Shown: piece after piece, positions 46,088 through 53,970 of the stretch
Layout: the number at the start of each line of letters is the position of its first letter
How positions within the stretch are numbered: the stretch's first letter is position 1
NCBI GenBank assembly: GCA_964250765.1
Contig: CAXUHF010000016.1
Coordinates: 1-64,000 of the forward strand
Length of the DNA stretch: 64,000 nt
Direction of reading: 5' to 3'
DNA from: JBBQVS01 sp964250765
GTDB lineage: Bacteria; Chloroflexota; Ktedonobacteria; Ktedonobacterales; Ktedonobacteraceae
Program-made: the position numbers and the translations under genes
The notes under the pieces: generated by a model
The model's input: only the letters and a program-made list of their open reading frames with translations
Databases searched by the model: none
What the model was told of the DNA's origin: nothing

Positions 46088-47968
46088 ATGAACGAAACAG
46101 TACAACCGCATTCGCTCACCGATGCTCCTGTTTTCAAAATCTCTCTGTGTGGACCCCTTCACCTCCTCTATAAAGAGCGGATTGATGGTGATGCACCTTC
46201 CATATACCGCGATATTTCTGCAACCGAGTTGGGCGAACGTCCAGGCACCACCCTCAATTTGCTCAAGTTGCTCCTATGCTGTGAGAACCGTCATGCGACC
46301 AAGACCTTTCTTGCAGATGCTCTGTGGCCTGAGTCGGGTGAGCGAGAAGGACGTCACAGTCTCAGTCAAGCCACGCGCACGCTTCGCCTTCTGTTACGGG
46401 TTAACACCGAGGAACCAAAGGGGAAGAGCAAGAGTCTCTTGTTCGAGTCGCTAGGAGGAGAAGGGTTCCAGCTTGCCGACCAGTCGCTCTTATGGGTCGA
46501 TGTTGATGCCTTTGAAGACGCGATGAAGCAAGCCACCCGCGCGGAACGCCAGAAACAGCAGGAAGAAGCGGTCATGTGGTTGGAACGAGCGTATGACCTG
46601 GGCAAAGCTGGTACCTTCTTGCCTGATGATATTTACAGAGAGTGGACCAATACACGTCGTCTCAGCCACGAGCTCCTTTTTCCCAGATGCATTCGTCGGC
46701 TAGCAGAATACTACATCGCCGAGGAACGGTATGGCGAGGCCGAAGAGGTCCTTCGTCACTATTGGCTCACGCATTTGACCGATGAAGAGATGCTCATGCT
46801 CCTCATGCAGACGTTGCAAGTACAAGGACTAGAGAAGGAAGCACTCAAATGCTATGAGCAGAGTGTAAGCGCATTAGATGAGGAACTAGGAGTCAAGCCT
46901 CAGCCGTCTACTACTGCTTTAGCAAATTTTATTCAAGAACAACAAAGAACACACAAACTCATTTCTTTTCCACATGTTTCTACAGTAATGAAAAAGGAAG
47001 AAGTACAGGTAGAAACGAATATACCAGTTAAAGCATTATCTGATAATGCTTATGACCATGATCAATTATTTAATGTTGAAGAGACCACGCCTGAGACGTT
47101 AGAGAGTTTTAGAACTTTGCTAGCTACGTGCCAACACCTTAGTGAAGGGAATAAACTCAAGGTTGCAGAGCGCATACTCTGGTCCTATCTTCCATATGTT
47201 GCGTCTCTCGCAAAACTTTCGTTAAGTGACCAGAGAACATCGGCAAATATTGCTTCACAAGGCTACTTGCTTGCAGCTTCTCTCGCCGGACACCGAAACG
47301 ATCTTCACGCGAGACAGCAATTAAGCGAACAATCCTTACTGTACGGGAAACTAGCAAGCGACCGTAACTTACAAATTGCGGCGATACGAAAGCTAGCAAT
47401 CACCTATGATTATTTGGGACGCCCAGACAAGATACTCCAAATCTATCAGCAAACTTTTCCATACTTAGAAGAAGTTTCTTCACTCTTACGTGCATGTCTC
47501 TATGCAGATATATCGGCTGCCTACGCTCAGTTGAATCAGCAGCAGGAAGCTCTCCGCTTCTTAGGACTAGCGTATGAGCATTTCCCTGAAAAGTATAATA
47601 ACGAACCAAGTTTCCTTCATACCATTTGTAGATATTCTACACTCATCATTTGCGATGGACTGCATCACCTTCACTTTGGTCAACCGCATGAGGCAGCGAA
47701 AATCTTTGCTCGTATTGATGGGCTACAGCCAAAGGTAGCAATGCCAGAACGAGTTCGTATTGGTTTACTCAATTGCCAAGTAGAGGTTTTTACTGAGTTA
47801 AAGAATATGGAACAAGCTACTCACTACCTCGAAGCTGCTAGCAAGGCATCTATCGCTATTGGAAGCGAAAGACGCTTTCAAGAGTCTTTCACAGTCTTTC
47901 AGCAATTGCAAAAGACATGGAAAGATGAGCCGATGATCCGAAATTTAGAGAGCCTCTTTATTCGCTAG
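46088..47968 (+). CDS. BTAD/TPR transcriptional regulator (SARP-like)
   Basis: The protein has an N-terminal OmpR/PhoB-like winged helix (FKISLCGPLHLLYKER, then LLCCENRHATKTFLADALWPES), a bacterial transcriptional activation domain (about 150-300; DVDAFEDAMKQ...HLTDEEMLMLLMQTLQVQG, EELGVKPQPST), and a TPR-rich C-terminus. Such proteins often activate secondary-metabolite loci. The ATG at 46088 has AAGGA upstream; 46061 has none. It is the intact paralogue of the pseudogene at 40292-42354. Confidence 0.9.
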   Translation: MNETVQPHSLTDAPVFKISLCGPLHLLYKERIDGDAPSIYRDISATELGERPGTTLNLLKLLLCCENRHATKTFLADALWPESGEREGRHSLSQATRTLRLLLRVNTEEPKGKSKSLLFESLGGEGFQLADQSLLWVDVDAFEDAMKQATRAERQKQQEEAVMWLERAYDLGKAGTFLPDDIYREWTNTRRLSHELLFPRCIRRLAEYYIAEERYGEAEEVLRHYWLTHLTDEEMLMLLMQTLQVQGLEKEALKCYEQSVSALDEELGVKPQPSTTALANFIQEQQRTHKLISFPHVSTVMKKEEVQVETNIPVKALSDNAYDHDQLFNVEETTPETLESFRTLLATCQHLSEGNKLKVAERILWSYLPYVASLAKLSLSDQRTSANIASQGYLLAASLAGHRNDLHARQQLSEQSLLYGKLASDRNLQIAAIRKLAITYDYLGRPDKILQIYQQTFPYLEEVSSLLRACLYADISAAYAQLNQQQEALRFLGLAYEHFPEKYNNEPSFLHTICRYSTLIICDGLHHLHFGQPHEAAKIFARIDGLQPKVAMPERVRIGLLNCQVEVFTELKNMEQATHYLEAASKASIAIGSERRFQESFTVFQQLQKTWKDEPMIRNLESLFIR

Positions 47969-48077
47969 GGCTTGCTGTACCATGCGTATTGACTGCTCTA
48001 CCACTCTCCTGTGTTCAGGAAGTAAGGAAGGCTGGAATACATGAAAATAGTTCGTTCTATCTAGGCTCAGAAAACTT

Positions 48078-48701
48078 CTATTTTTTTGTCGCGACAAGGA
48101 GTTTAGTAGACCACTCTATAATCGTAAGATGTATGTCTGATCGTTGCTCAAGAGCAGCAATTGTCTGATCCACTCTCGTCGCATGCGCCATCTCCTCTTG
48201 TGTCATTGGAGGGAGGTAGTGCAGATGGTCAATGACGTAGATCCCTCCTGGTTTGAGCAGTCGAAGTGTTTCGTCAAGGAGAAAATACTTCCCTGCCGAC
48301 GTGTCGGCAAAGATGAAGTCGAAAGAGTTCGTCGAATGAGATAGGATGTATGTTTCCGCATCTGCTATGAGAAAAGTAATTCTTTGATCGTCTCCCAGCG
48401 TTTGTATGGCTATTTCGGCAAGTTTCTTACGCTTTTCTACTGTGATCAATCGAGTCGTTGATGGCATACCATCGGCGATCCATGACGTTGCAATGCCTGT
48501 TCCTGCCCCTAGCTCTAACAGCATGCCTTGTGGTTTAGAAGCGACGAGTGTCCTTAAAAGTATTCCTGTTAATGAATCACATTTAGCATCAGTGAATGAA
48601 GGAACCTCTTTTTGTGTTCTTTCAAGAATTTTATGTAACGAAGTAGGAAAACAAAGGACACTTTTATCTTGCATAGCTGTTGTTCTTGCTTTCATGTTCA
48701 T
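48078..48701 (-). CDS. Class I SAM-dependent methyltransferase (O-MT family 3-like)
   Basis: The protein has motif I LLELGAGTGIATSWIADG, then RLITVEKRKKLAEIAIQTLG and DFIFADTSAGKYFLLDETLRLLKPGGIYVIDHL, like the caffeoyl-CoA O-methyltransferase group. The C-terminus (LTIIEWSTKLLVATKK) is typical. It is convergent with the BTAD regulator. Start at ATG 48701 or 48695, with no clear ribosome-binding site. Confidence 0.9.
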   Translation of the reverse strand: MNMKARTTAMQDKSVLCFPTSLHKILERTQKEVPSFTDAKCDSLTGILLRTLVASKPQGMLLELGAGTGIATSWIADGMPSTTRLITVEKRKKLAEIAIQTLGDDQRITFLIADAETYILSHSTNSFDFIFADTSAGKYFLLDETLRLLKPGGIYVIDHLHYLPPMTQEEMAHATRVDQTIAALEQRSDIHLTIIEWSTKLLVATKK

Positions 48702-49008
48702 CAAGAAAAATAACTCGTCAAAGATTTGTTCGTGCTATTGATAATTCTACTCACCATTATATGCATATCTTGTTATGTGTGAAGACAGTACCAAGCAACT
48801 AGTACTGATCAGGTTGGCTCTAAGTAGTTCTAATAGGTGGTGGAGTGACCCTTGCTCATAGGATGCCTGATATCGGTGGACAAGGCTTGATACATCGTTT
48901 TGGTGTACGGAAGCCTCGTCTTAGCAGCTTGATAGAGAGGTGTGGACGTGAAAAGATTATTTGGTATGACGAAAATACTGGAAATGAGTAGTTGTACCCT
49001 GTTCGCTT

Positions 49009-49080
49009 CCTACCCTACCCACGTCCTATGGTAAGCATATCTTGACCTACCTGTCCCCTACCCACATCCTACCCGTACCC
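49009..49080 (-). repeat. GTGGGTAGG repeat cluster A (C-rich on plus strand)
   Basis: Exact CCTACCCAC units are at 49014-49022 and 49057-49065, with further CCTACCC and ACCCGTACCC partial units around them. On the minus strand this is the same GTGGGTAGG motif found on the plus strand at about 53.8 and 61.6 kb, so cluster A is inverted relative to the other two. Confidence 0.75.
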
Positions 49081-49198
49081 AAAAGCTATAGTGTTTCTAT
49101 CAGAACGTGCATGACAGCTTGTACAGGGTACAGGTTTCTTGTTGACACAGAAAGATATGTCTTCTAAGGATCAACAAAGTGCCGTCTGTAAAAATAAC

Positions 49199-49224
49199 TG
49201 CCTCCTGTGCAATTACAGGAGGCA
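49199..49224. terminator. Perfect 10-bp hairpin, possible leftward terminator
   Basis: TGCCTCCTGT and ACAGGAGGCA form a perfect stem with the 6-nt loop GCAATT. On the minus strand GTTATTTTTA follows the stem, as in an intrinsic terminator. No leftward gene ends here. The right arm also holds a GGAGG, but no start codon lies at a suitable distance. Confidence 0.45.
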
Positions 49225-49287
49225 AAGATAAAACTGCTTGTTAAATGTGACGTTTTCTTACAAACACCTAGAGAGATAAGAAGTACG

Positions 49288-49536
49288 ATGAAGGAAGCTG
49301 AACTCACTCCTGCCAAACGAAAGCGATTGCTCAAGTCCTTTGGTTCCTGCCCAGCAGGATATACAACGAAAGAGCTTGAACAGGTACTTGATGTGCTCTA
49401 TGGAATGTACAGCCATGTTTATACTCTCTCCGAAATACGCCAAATCATCGTGAGCGATCCCTTTGATCGTTCCGAAAGCCCACGTCAGATCAAACTCGTT
49501 GATCTTACAGATTGGTTAGAGGCTGTTGTGGCTTGA
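49288..49536 (+). CDS. Small hypothetical protein
   Basis: The 82-residue protein (from the ATG at 49288) is basic at the N-terminus (LTPAKRKRLLKSFG) and helical after that, with no family I recognise. The frame is open to a GTG at 49207, but that start lies inside the hairpin. It precedes the 647-residue unknown protein on the same strand and may form a unit with it. Confidence 0.5.
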   Translation: MKEAELTPAKRKRLLKSFGSCPAGYTTKELEQVLDVLYGMYSHVYTLSEIRQIIVSDPFDRSESPRQIKLVDLTDWLEAVVA

Positions 49537-49744
49537 CCAAGCGAGGTAGTTCTACAAATAGCATCAAATAAGAGTTTGTTGAGTTCTATCGAAAGAAGAG
49601 CTAATAACAACTTCATCCCGGTATTCACTTTAAGGAACCTCAACATATCCCAAAGCTACCCGAACTTAAAAACCACGGCTCGGATGAGTATCGTTTTGCC
49701 TTCGAGCAAAACGAAATTCACCGTTTGTAGGAAGAAAGAGAACT

Positions 49745-51688
49745 GTGGAAGCAACTACTCATACACAATCTCATACTGAGAACACAGTATCAAATCACTC
49801 TGTGGATATTCCGCAGAATGTATTGGGGAGTGCAGCCCCACCGCTTTATGATGGATTCCGCGCACTCTTTGCAGAAACACTTACTGTCTCACTTGATAAG
49901 GAAGGTATACATACGCGGGCCGTTAGTGAACGTATTAGAAATTGTGCTGCTAGAATGCTGTGCTTTATTAACTTTTGTCTTAAAGCGAATAGTAAGCCGG
50001 AGGAAGGGCTAAAATACTCTCGCCCTGAGTTTCAAGACCTTTTTCGCAATGAGTATAGCTTAGACATCATTGAGGTTGCCCAAGTTCTCATTATTTCGTT
50101 AGGCTTTGTGTCCCCTCCTTGTCAAGATGGCACAACAGAGCGTGCTTTTAGCTGGAAGATCAACGGAATGAGACTAAGAGAAGCTTTCGATTCTGTTGCA
50201 GCGACACAAGCATACAAGCGAGTAAAAAAACGCAAGCAGCGTAGTAACCGTTCACATGTAACTCTTGTTTCTACCACTGGAAATAATACATCGACAGATG
50301 CTTTACAAAAGAAAGGTGAAAACACCTCTCAGATAGATGAACTTTCTCATGACCAGAAGTCCCTTCATGGAAAGAGCGATATCGACGTTTCGACACAAGG
50401 ACATCAGGTTGAGGAAGCGAAGACATCTTTTTATGCAAGCAGCGATATAACGGCATGTAATACGAAGATTACTCAGGGAGATGTAGATGCTTCTGTAGAT
50501 ACCCTCCACCCTCCCTCTAAAAAAGAATATGATGGACTGGAAGAGAACATATCGCCATTAGAGGTGAAAGAAGATGCTCAAAAGTATGACGTGTCATTTC
50601 AGCCTATGCAACCAGAAGCAGTTGTCACTGCTTTCTCAGAAGCTCCTAAATCGCCTGAAACAGTCCTTGCATTCTTCGATCAATTGCGAGGATACAGTCT
50701 AACAGATGGTTCCTTAAAATTAGCTCAAGAGAAAGCCTATGAGCTTTGCTATGGAAATGAAGAGATTCAACGGCCTGGGTATAGCTTTCTGGCGATTATG
50801 CTTACAGCAGTCTATCTTCTCAAACATGATCCAAAGTGGCAGGAAAACTTCGAGAAATATTGCGGAAGGACGGGTATCCCAGAGGTTTGGTCCGTCAACA
50901 AGTGGATTGGGGCAAAATGGCCCCTTGCAAAGCGTCGATGTCTTAACATCGGTGAATATATCGAACTTGATGATGGAACCCTTCTCTCACAGGCACAGTA
51001 TCAGGTCCTCATGAAGCGTGAGCGAGAAGAATGGCGGACTGAACAGGAACGTTGGAGAGATAGCACACTACAGAGTCAAGAGTCCAGCGTGGAACCTGAT
51101 GAAAGCGATGTGGTAGTGATAACAACTAGTAGTGAGACGGAGATGCTTGTTCCTGCTCTAGCATCGTCAGAGCAGGAACTGGAGGTAGTAGATGGGGGTA
51201 AGCCAATTGGCTGGACGAGTGCAACTATCGCTGGCTGGCATGCGAAACGGCTTTCATGGTCGCTCCCACCCTATTTTGTAGTAGAGGTGCAACCAATAGA
51301 TGAGCAAGTTCACTTTGGGATCGTAATAAAAAATGCTTGCCTTGAAGATGATACAGAGATCACTCTCCTCTGCAACAAAGAAGTATGTACCTTCTTGGAA
51401 GTGATACGAGAGGAGCGAACTCGTGAAGGACAGGAAAGTGGCTGGATTGAGGTGGCAATTGCTTACTGGTGGACTGATACACTCCTAAAAAAACTTCCTT
51501 CTGACTGTCTAGTGGAGGTGTGCCTGAATGGTGACCGTTATGTTATCGAAATAGACCGCTTGCCTCAGAATAAAGGATGTATTACACTTGCCAATAATTC
51601 ACAGGTAGAAGCATTTCTTCTTGCACTAGCTTCTGATAAAACTGAACAGAAAACGAGGAGAGGAGGTTTAGGGCGTCGAAAGAGATAG
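49745..51688 (+). CDS. Large hypothetical protein of the accessory region
   Basis: The 647-residue protein starts at GTG. Residues 30-150 look like a folded domain with aromatic-rich helices (PPLYDGFRALFAETLTVSLDKEG). A hydrophilic linker from about 155 to 300 is rich in Ser, Thr, Glu and Lys. A second folded region spans about 305-420 (PGYSFLAIMLTAVYLLKHDPKWQENFEKYCG) and a third beta-rich one about 485-630. The end is a basic tail (TRRGGLGRRKR) suited to nucleic-acid binding. No family was recognised and no catalytic motif is visible. Confidence 0.7.
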   Translation: MEATTHTQSHTENTVSNHSVDIPQNVLGSAAPPLYDGFRALFAETLTVSLDKEGIHTRAVSERIRNCAARMLCFINFCLKANSKPEEGLKYSRPEFQDLFRNEYSLDIIEVAQVLIISLGFVSPPCQDGTTERAFSWKINGMRLREAFDSVAATQAYKRVKKRKQRSNRSHVTLVSTTGNNTSTDALQKKGENTSQIDELSHDQKSLHGKSDIDVSTQGHQVEEAKTSFYASSDITACNTKITQGDVDASVDTLHPPSKKEYDGLEENISPLEVKEDAQKYDVSFQPMQPEAVVTAFSEAPKSPETVLAFFDQLRGYSLTDGSLKLAQEKAYELCYGNEEIQRPGYSFLAIMLTAVYLLKHDPKWQENFEKYCGRTGIPEVWSVNKWIGAKWPLAKRRCLNIGEYIELDDGTLLSQAQYQVLMKREREEWRTEQERWRDSTLQSQESSVEPDESDVVVITTSSETEMLVPALASSEQELEVVDGGKPIGWTSATIAGWHAKRLSWSLPPYFVVEVQPIDEQVHFGIVIKNACLEDDTEITLLCNKEVCTFLEVIREERTREGQESGWIEVAIAYWWTDTLLKKLPSDCLVEVCLNGDRYVIEIDRLPQNKGCITLANNSQVEAFLLALASDKTEQKTRRGGLGRRKR

Positions 51689-52013
51689 CAACTCTCTAAA
51701 TTCTTATAGCTGTTGGGATATAAAGCAGGAACATTTAAATAACTGTCGTTGAACGGCTCTTTGATGGGTGTCTCACTTGGAGGCTGTGGAAGAAGAGATA
51801 GGTACTTCAGGAGAGAAAGAACTACGAGGCTTATTAATCGATTGCATATCGTAGAGGAGAGTTTGCTATTGCTCGTCTGTAGTTATAGCATGTCTGGCTA
51901 CAACATAGTGGTTCAAATGAAAAATAGATCGAGGCCACTATACATTCTTAAAAGCTGGAATTGTCGGAATCCTTCTGAATTCACATCTTTTAGCTAAAAT
52001 TCAATATATGTTG

Positions 52014-52042
52014 TTTACATTGATATATGTCTATGCTACAAT
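52014..52042 (+). promoter_or_regulatory. Sigma70-type promoter of the candidate small RNA
   Basis: TTTACA (52014-52019) and TACAAT (52037-52042) are separated by exactly 17 bp, close to consensus for a housekeeping sigma factor. Transcription would begin near the A at 52049. Confidence 0.65.
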
Positions 52043-52048
52043 GAATGC

Positions 52049-52157
52049 AGACATTTTTACTTCATACGATTTGTTCCACCTGTCCCCCAAACAGATGTTG
52101 AGCAATCCGTAACGCAAGTAGGCATCACTTTCTTTATGTGGTGCCTGCTTTTTTTGT
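52049..52157 (+). ncRNA. Candidate small RNA of about 110 nt
   Basis: A good promoter lies just upstream. The stretch ends in a strong intrinsic terminator: AGTAGGCATCAC (52117-52128) pairs with GTGGTGCCTGCT, with a G-U pair, followed by seven Ts. A second small stem (CACCTGT/ACAGATG around CCCCCAA) precedes it. No start codon with a ribosome-binding site exists; the only short frame is ATG-TTG-AGC-AAT-CCG-TAA. No known RNA family is recognised. Confidence 0.6.
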
Positions 52158-52619
52158 TTAGCACCTCGACCAAACAGAAGAATACCTGACTCTTGGACAG
52201 AAGTCAAACAGTTTTTCATCAGGGAAAAATAGTGAGTTTAAATAAATGATGATGTGAGAAACACAGGTCGCGATGCGGTTTATATCTAGTAAGGGCATAG
52301 AGGAGTGAGCAGCTTCGCCAATCATGGGACGATGGCTCCGCAAGATTCAGCGTACCTTGACTTCAAAGCCACTCTTTGCTCCCACAAGCAGGGGTCTGTT
52401 TGTGTTTGCTGGTAGGCCAGAGGTATACCCAGAAGGTAGACTTCTGAACTACTAACTACATAGAGAAACGAGTCAAGAACTTGAATAGTGGCATCTTTCA
52501 AGTGAAAGTTAGAATGAAAAAGCCAAAAAAGTTCCTTTTTCGTTCCAAAGGCAATTCTTCTTGTTCGGTTCGTCGGTCCCCAGCTTGCCTCTATTGTTGA
52601 GCATAAGTAGGAGAAATGT

Positions 52620-52820
52620 ATGAGTGCTAACAAAATCCGTCCATCTCATGGACGCAAAGCACAGGTCCAGAGGCAAGGGAAACTGGAGCGCATTATCAAG
52701 TTAGTCTTTCGTATGCCGCCCTTCGTAAAGCGACTGCTAGAGTATGCTGTGATAATACTGCTTACCAACCACACGGCGATCACTGACTTGATCAACCTGA
52801 TTAAAGCCATTCGCTCATGA
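52620..52820 (+). CDS. Small basic/hydrophobic hypothetical protein
   Basis: The 66-residue protein has a strong ribosome-binding site (AGGAG, 7 nt before the ATG). Its first half is very basic (RPSHGRKAQVQRQGKLERI). The second half has a hydrophobic helix (LLEYAVIILLTNHTAITDLI). This shape fits a small membrane-associated or nucleoid protein, or a toxin-like peptide; none is proven. A terminator follows 70 nt later. Confidence 0.6.
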   Translation: MSANKIRPSHGRKAQVQRQGKLERIIKLVFRMPPFVKRLLEYAVIILLTNHTAITDLINLIKAIRS

Positions 52821-52889
52821 AAGCAAAAGGATAGGCACACCATCAACGTTGATGATGCGCCTGCCCGCCTTACTCAACACTTTAAAACA

Positions 52890-52926
52890 GAAGCACACGT
52901 TCATTATTGAGTGAAACGTGTGCTTC
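52890..52926. terminator. Bidirectional hairpin terminator
   Basis: GAAGCACACGTT and AACGTGTGCTTC form a perfect 12-bp stem. It is flanked by TGTTTTAAA on the minus strand and AATAATTGTTTT on the plus strand. It lies between the 66-residue gene (rightward) and the DUF2690 gene (leftward). Confidence 0.8.
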
Positions 52927-52952
52927 CAATAATAATTGTTTTCCCTGACCGT

Positions 52953-53543
52953 CTACTGCTGAACACCTCCGACATATTGGGGTGTATCAAGGACAGCACT
53001 ATAGGTCTGCCCATCGAATGTTGCCTCAGCAGACACACGCCCTGTGCGACTCCACTTCATCGGAGACCAAGCATCACTACCGTGAATAGAGCCACTTGAC
53101 TCCTCAGAATTGAAGTACTCAAAATGTGTTCCGTCTATTGTGTCGCCAATTCCGCTATGCTCAATTACTTTGACAGTAATGGTAGCTTGTCCCTGGAAGG
53201 AGGTTGCATGAGCGAAGTATGTCTGACATGTCGGACTCCAATAAAGGTCAACCTCTGCTGTAGGATTGTTATTGGCATCTTTGAGAACCTGTGGGAAAAA
53301 CTTCGTTTGACCGTCGATACAAGCACCACTCCCTAATCCTGGTTTTGCGTGTACTGTAACAGGGTACTGACCATCACAGTTCGAGCCATTCGAGTTTGCC
53401 GCACATGCTCGTGTGTCAAATGCGTTTTGCATTGACACGCTAAGAGCAGAAAGTGCCTGTACTGATGTACCTCGAAACAGAAATGCGCTACCTAGACAGA
53501 AAAGCAAGAATAGCACTGATGCGAGAATAAAGAGTTGTTTCAT
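52953..53543 (-). CDS. Secreted DUF2690-type protein
   Basis: The protein starts with a signal peptide or anchor (MKQLFILASVLFLLFCLGSAFLF). The exported part has the DUF2690 pattern: spaced cysteines in ACAANSNGSNCDGQYPVT, then GACIDG, and VDLYWSPTCQTYFAHAT, the aromatic/Cys segment typical of these Streptomyces- and Ktedonobacter-type proteins. It is presumably extracellular or wall-associated, function unknown. I chose the ATG at 53543, directly before the hydrophobic segment, over an upstream start at 53582. Confidence 0.8.
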   Translation of the reverse strand: MKQLFILASVLFLLFCLGSAFLFRGTSVQALSALSVSMQNAFDTRACAANSNGSNCDGQYPVTVHAKPGLGSGACIDGQTKFFPQVLKDANNNPTAEVDLYWSPTCQTYFAHATSFQGQATITVKVIEHSGIGDTIDGTHFEYFNSEESSGSIHGSDAWSPMKWSRTGRVSAEATFDGQTYSAVLDTPQYVGGVQQ

Positions 53544-53755
53544 GTGTTCTTGAAACCTTTCATTAGAGTCATAGACAAGCATAAGGTGTACGAATTTTTA
53601 CAATTCTTTTTCCATCTGTAAGAGGCTTGAAAACAGAACCATCTGTCATCTGTAGTACATGATTATGCGAGTTTAATTGGCCTTTTCATCATGGCCTACT
53701 AAGCAGGTATGTCCTCTTACGCACTTGGATAAAAACACTATAGCTTGCAAGCACT

Positions 53756-53853
53756 GGTAGAGCGTGGGTAGGTGGGTGGGTAGGCTAATGGATAACGTGG
53801 GTAGGTAGGGAGGTAGGACATGGGTAGGTTAAGGGGTAACGCGGGTAGGTAGG
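53756..53853 (+). repeat. GTGGGTAGG repeat cluster B
   Basis: Exact GTGGGTAGG units are at 53764-53772, 53776-53784 and 53797-53805, with ATGGGTAGG at 53820-53828 and GCGGGTAGG at 53841-53849. GGTAGAGCGTGGGTAGGT (53756-53773) is identical to 61669-61686 in cluster C. The run of G-tracts (GGGTAGGTGGGTGGG) could form a G-quadruplex. Confidence 0.8.
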
Positions 53854-53914
53854 AAAGTATATAGGTTTGCTTATTTAATTGAGATGACTGTATACACACG
53901 ATGAAAAGAAAAAA

Positions 53915-53950
53915 TGGCAAGAGCAACTTGAATTGTCGTTACTCTTGCCA
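53915..53950. terminator. Hairpin terminator after the membrane BTAD gene
   Basis: TGGCAAGAG and CTCTTGCCA form a perfect 9-bp stem, extended by AAC/GTT after a mismatch. A-runs flank it on both sides of the plus strand, so a T-run (TTTTTTCTTTTC) follows the stem on the minus strand, 20 bp past the stop of the BTAD gene. Confidence 0.8.
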
Positions 53951-53970
53951 AAAAAGTCTAAAGCTTAGAC

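Larger units (their letters stand above)
48702..49287. other. Intergenic region with C-rich repeat and hairpin
   Basis: About 585 bp with no supported gene. It holds the first CCTACCCAC-type repeat cluster (49009-49080) and a perfect hairpin (49199-49224). A TTGACA at 49142-49147 has only a poor -10 partner (TAAGGA). Confidence 0.5.
51689..52619. other. Intergenic region containing a candidate small RNA
   Basis: About 930 bp without a protein-coding gene. A strong promoter-like sequence, a short transcribed stretch and a terminator are listed separately (52014-52157). The rest (52160-52619) shows no feature apart from AGGAG before the next gene. Confidence 0.55.
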
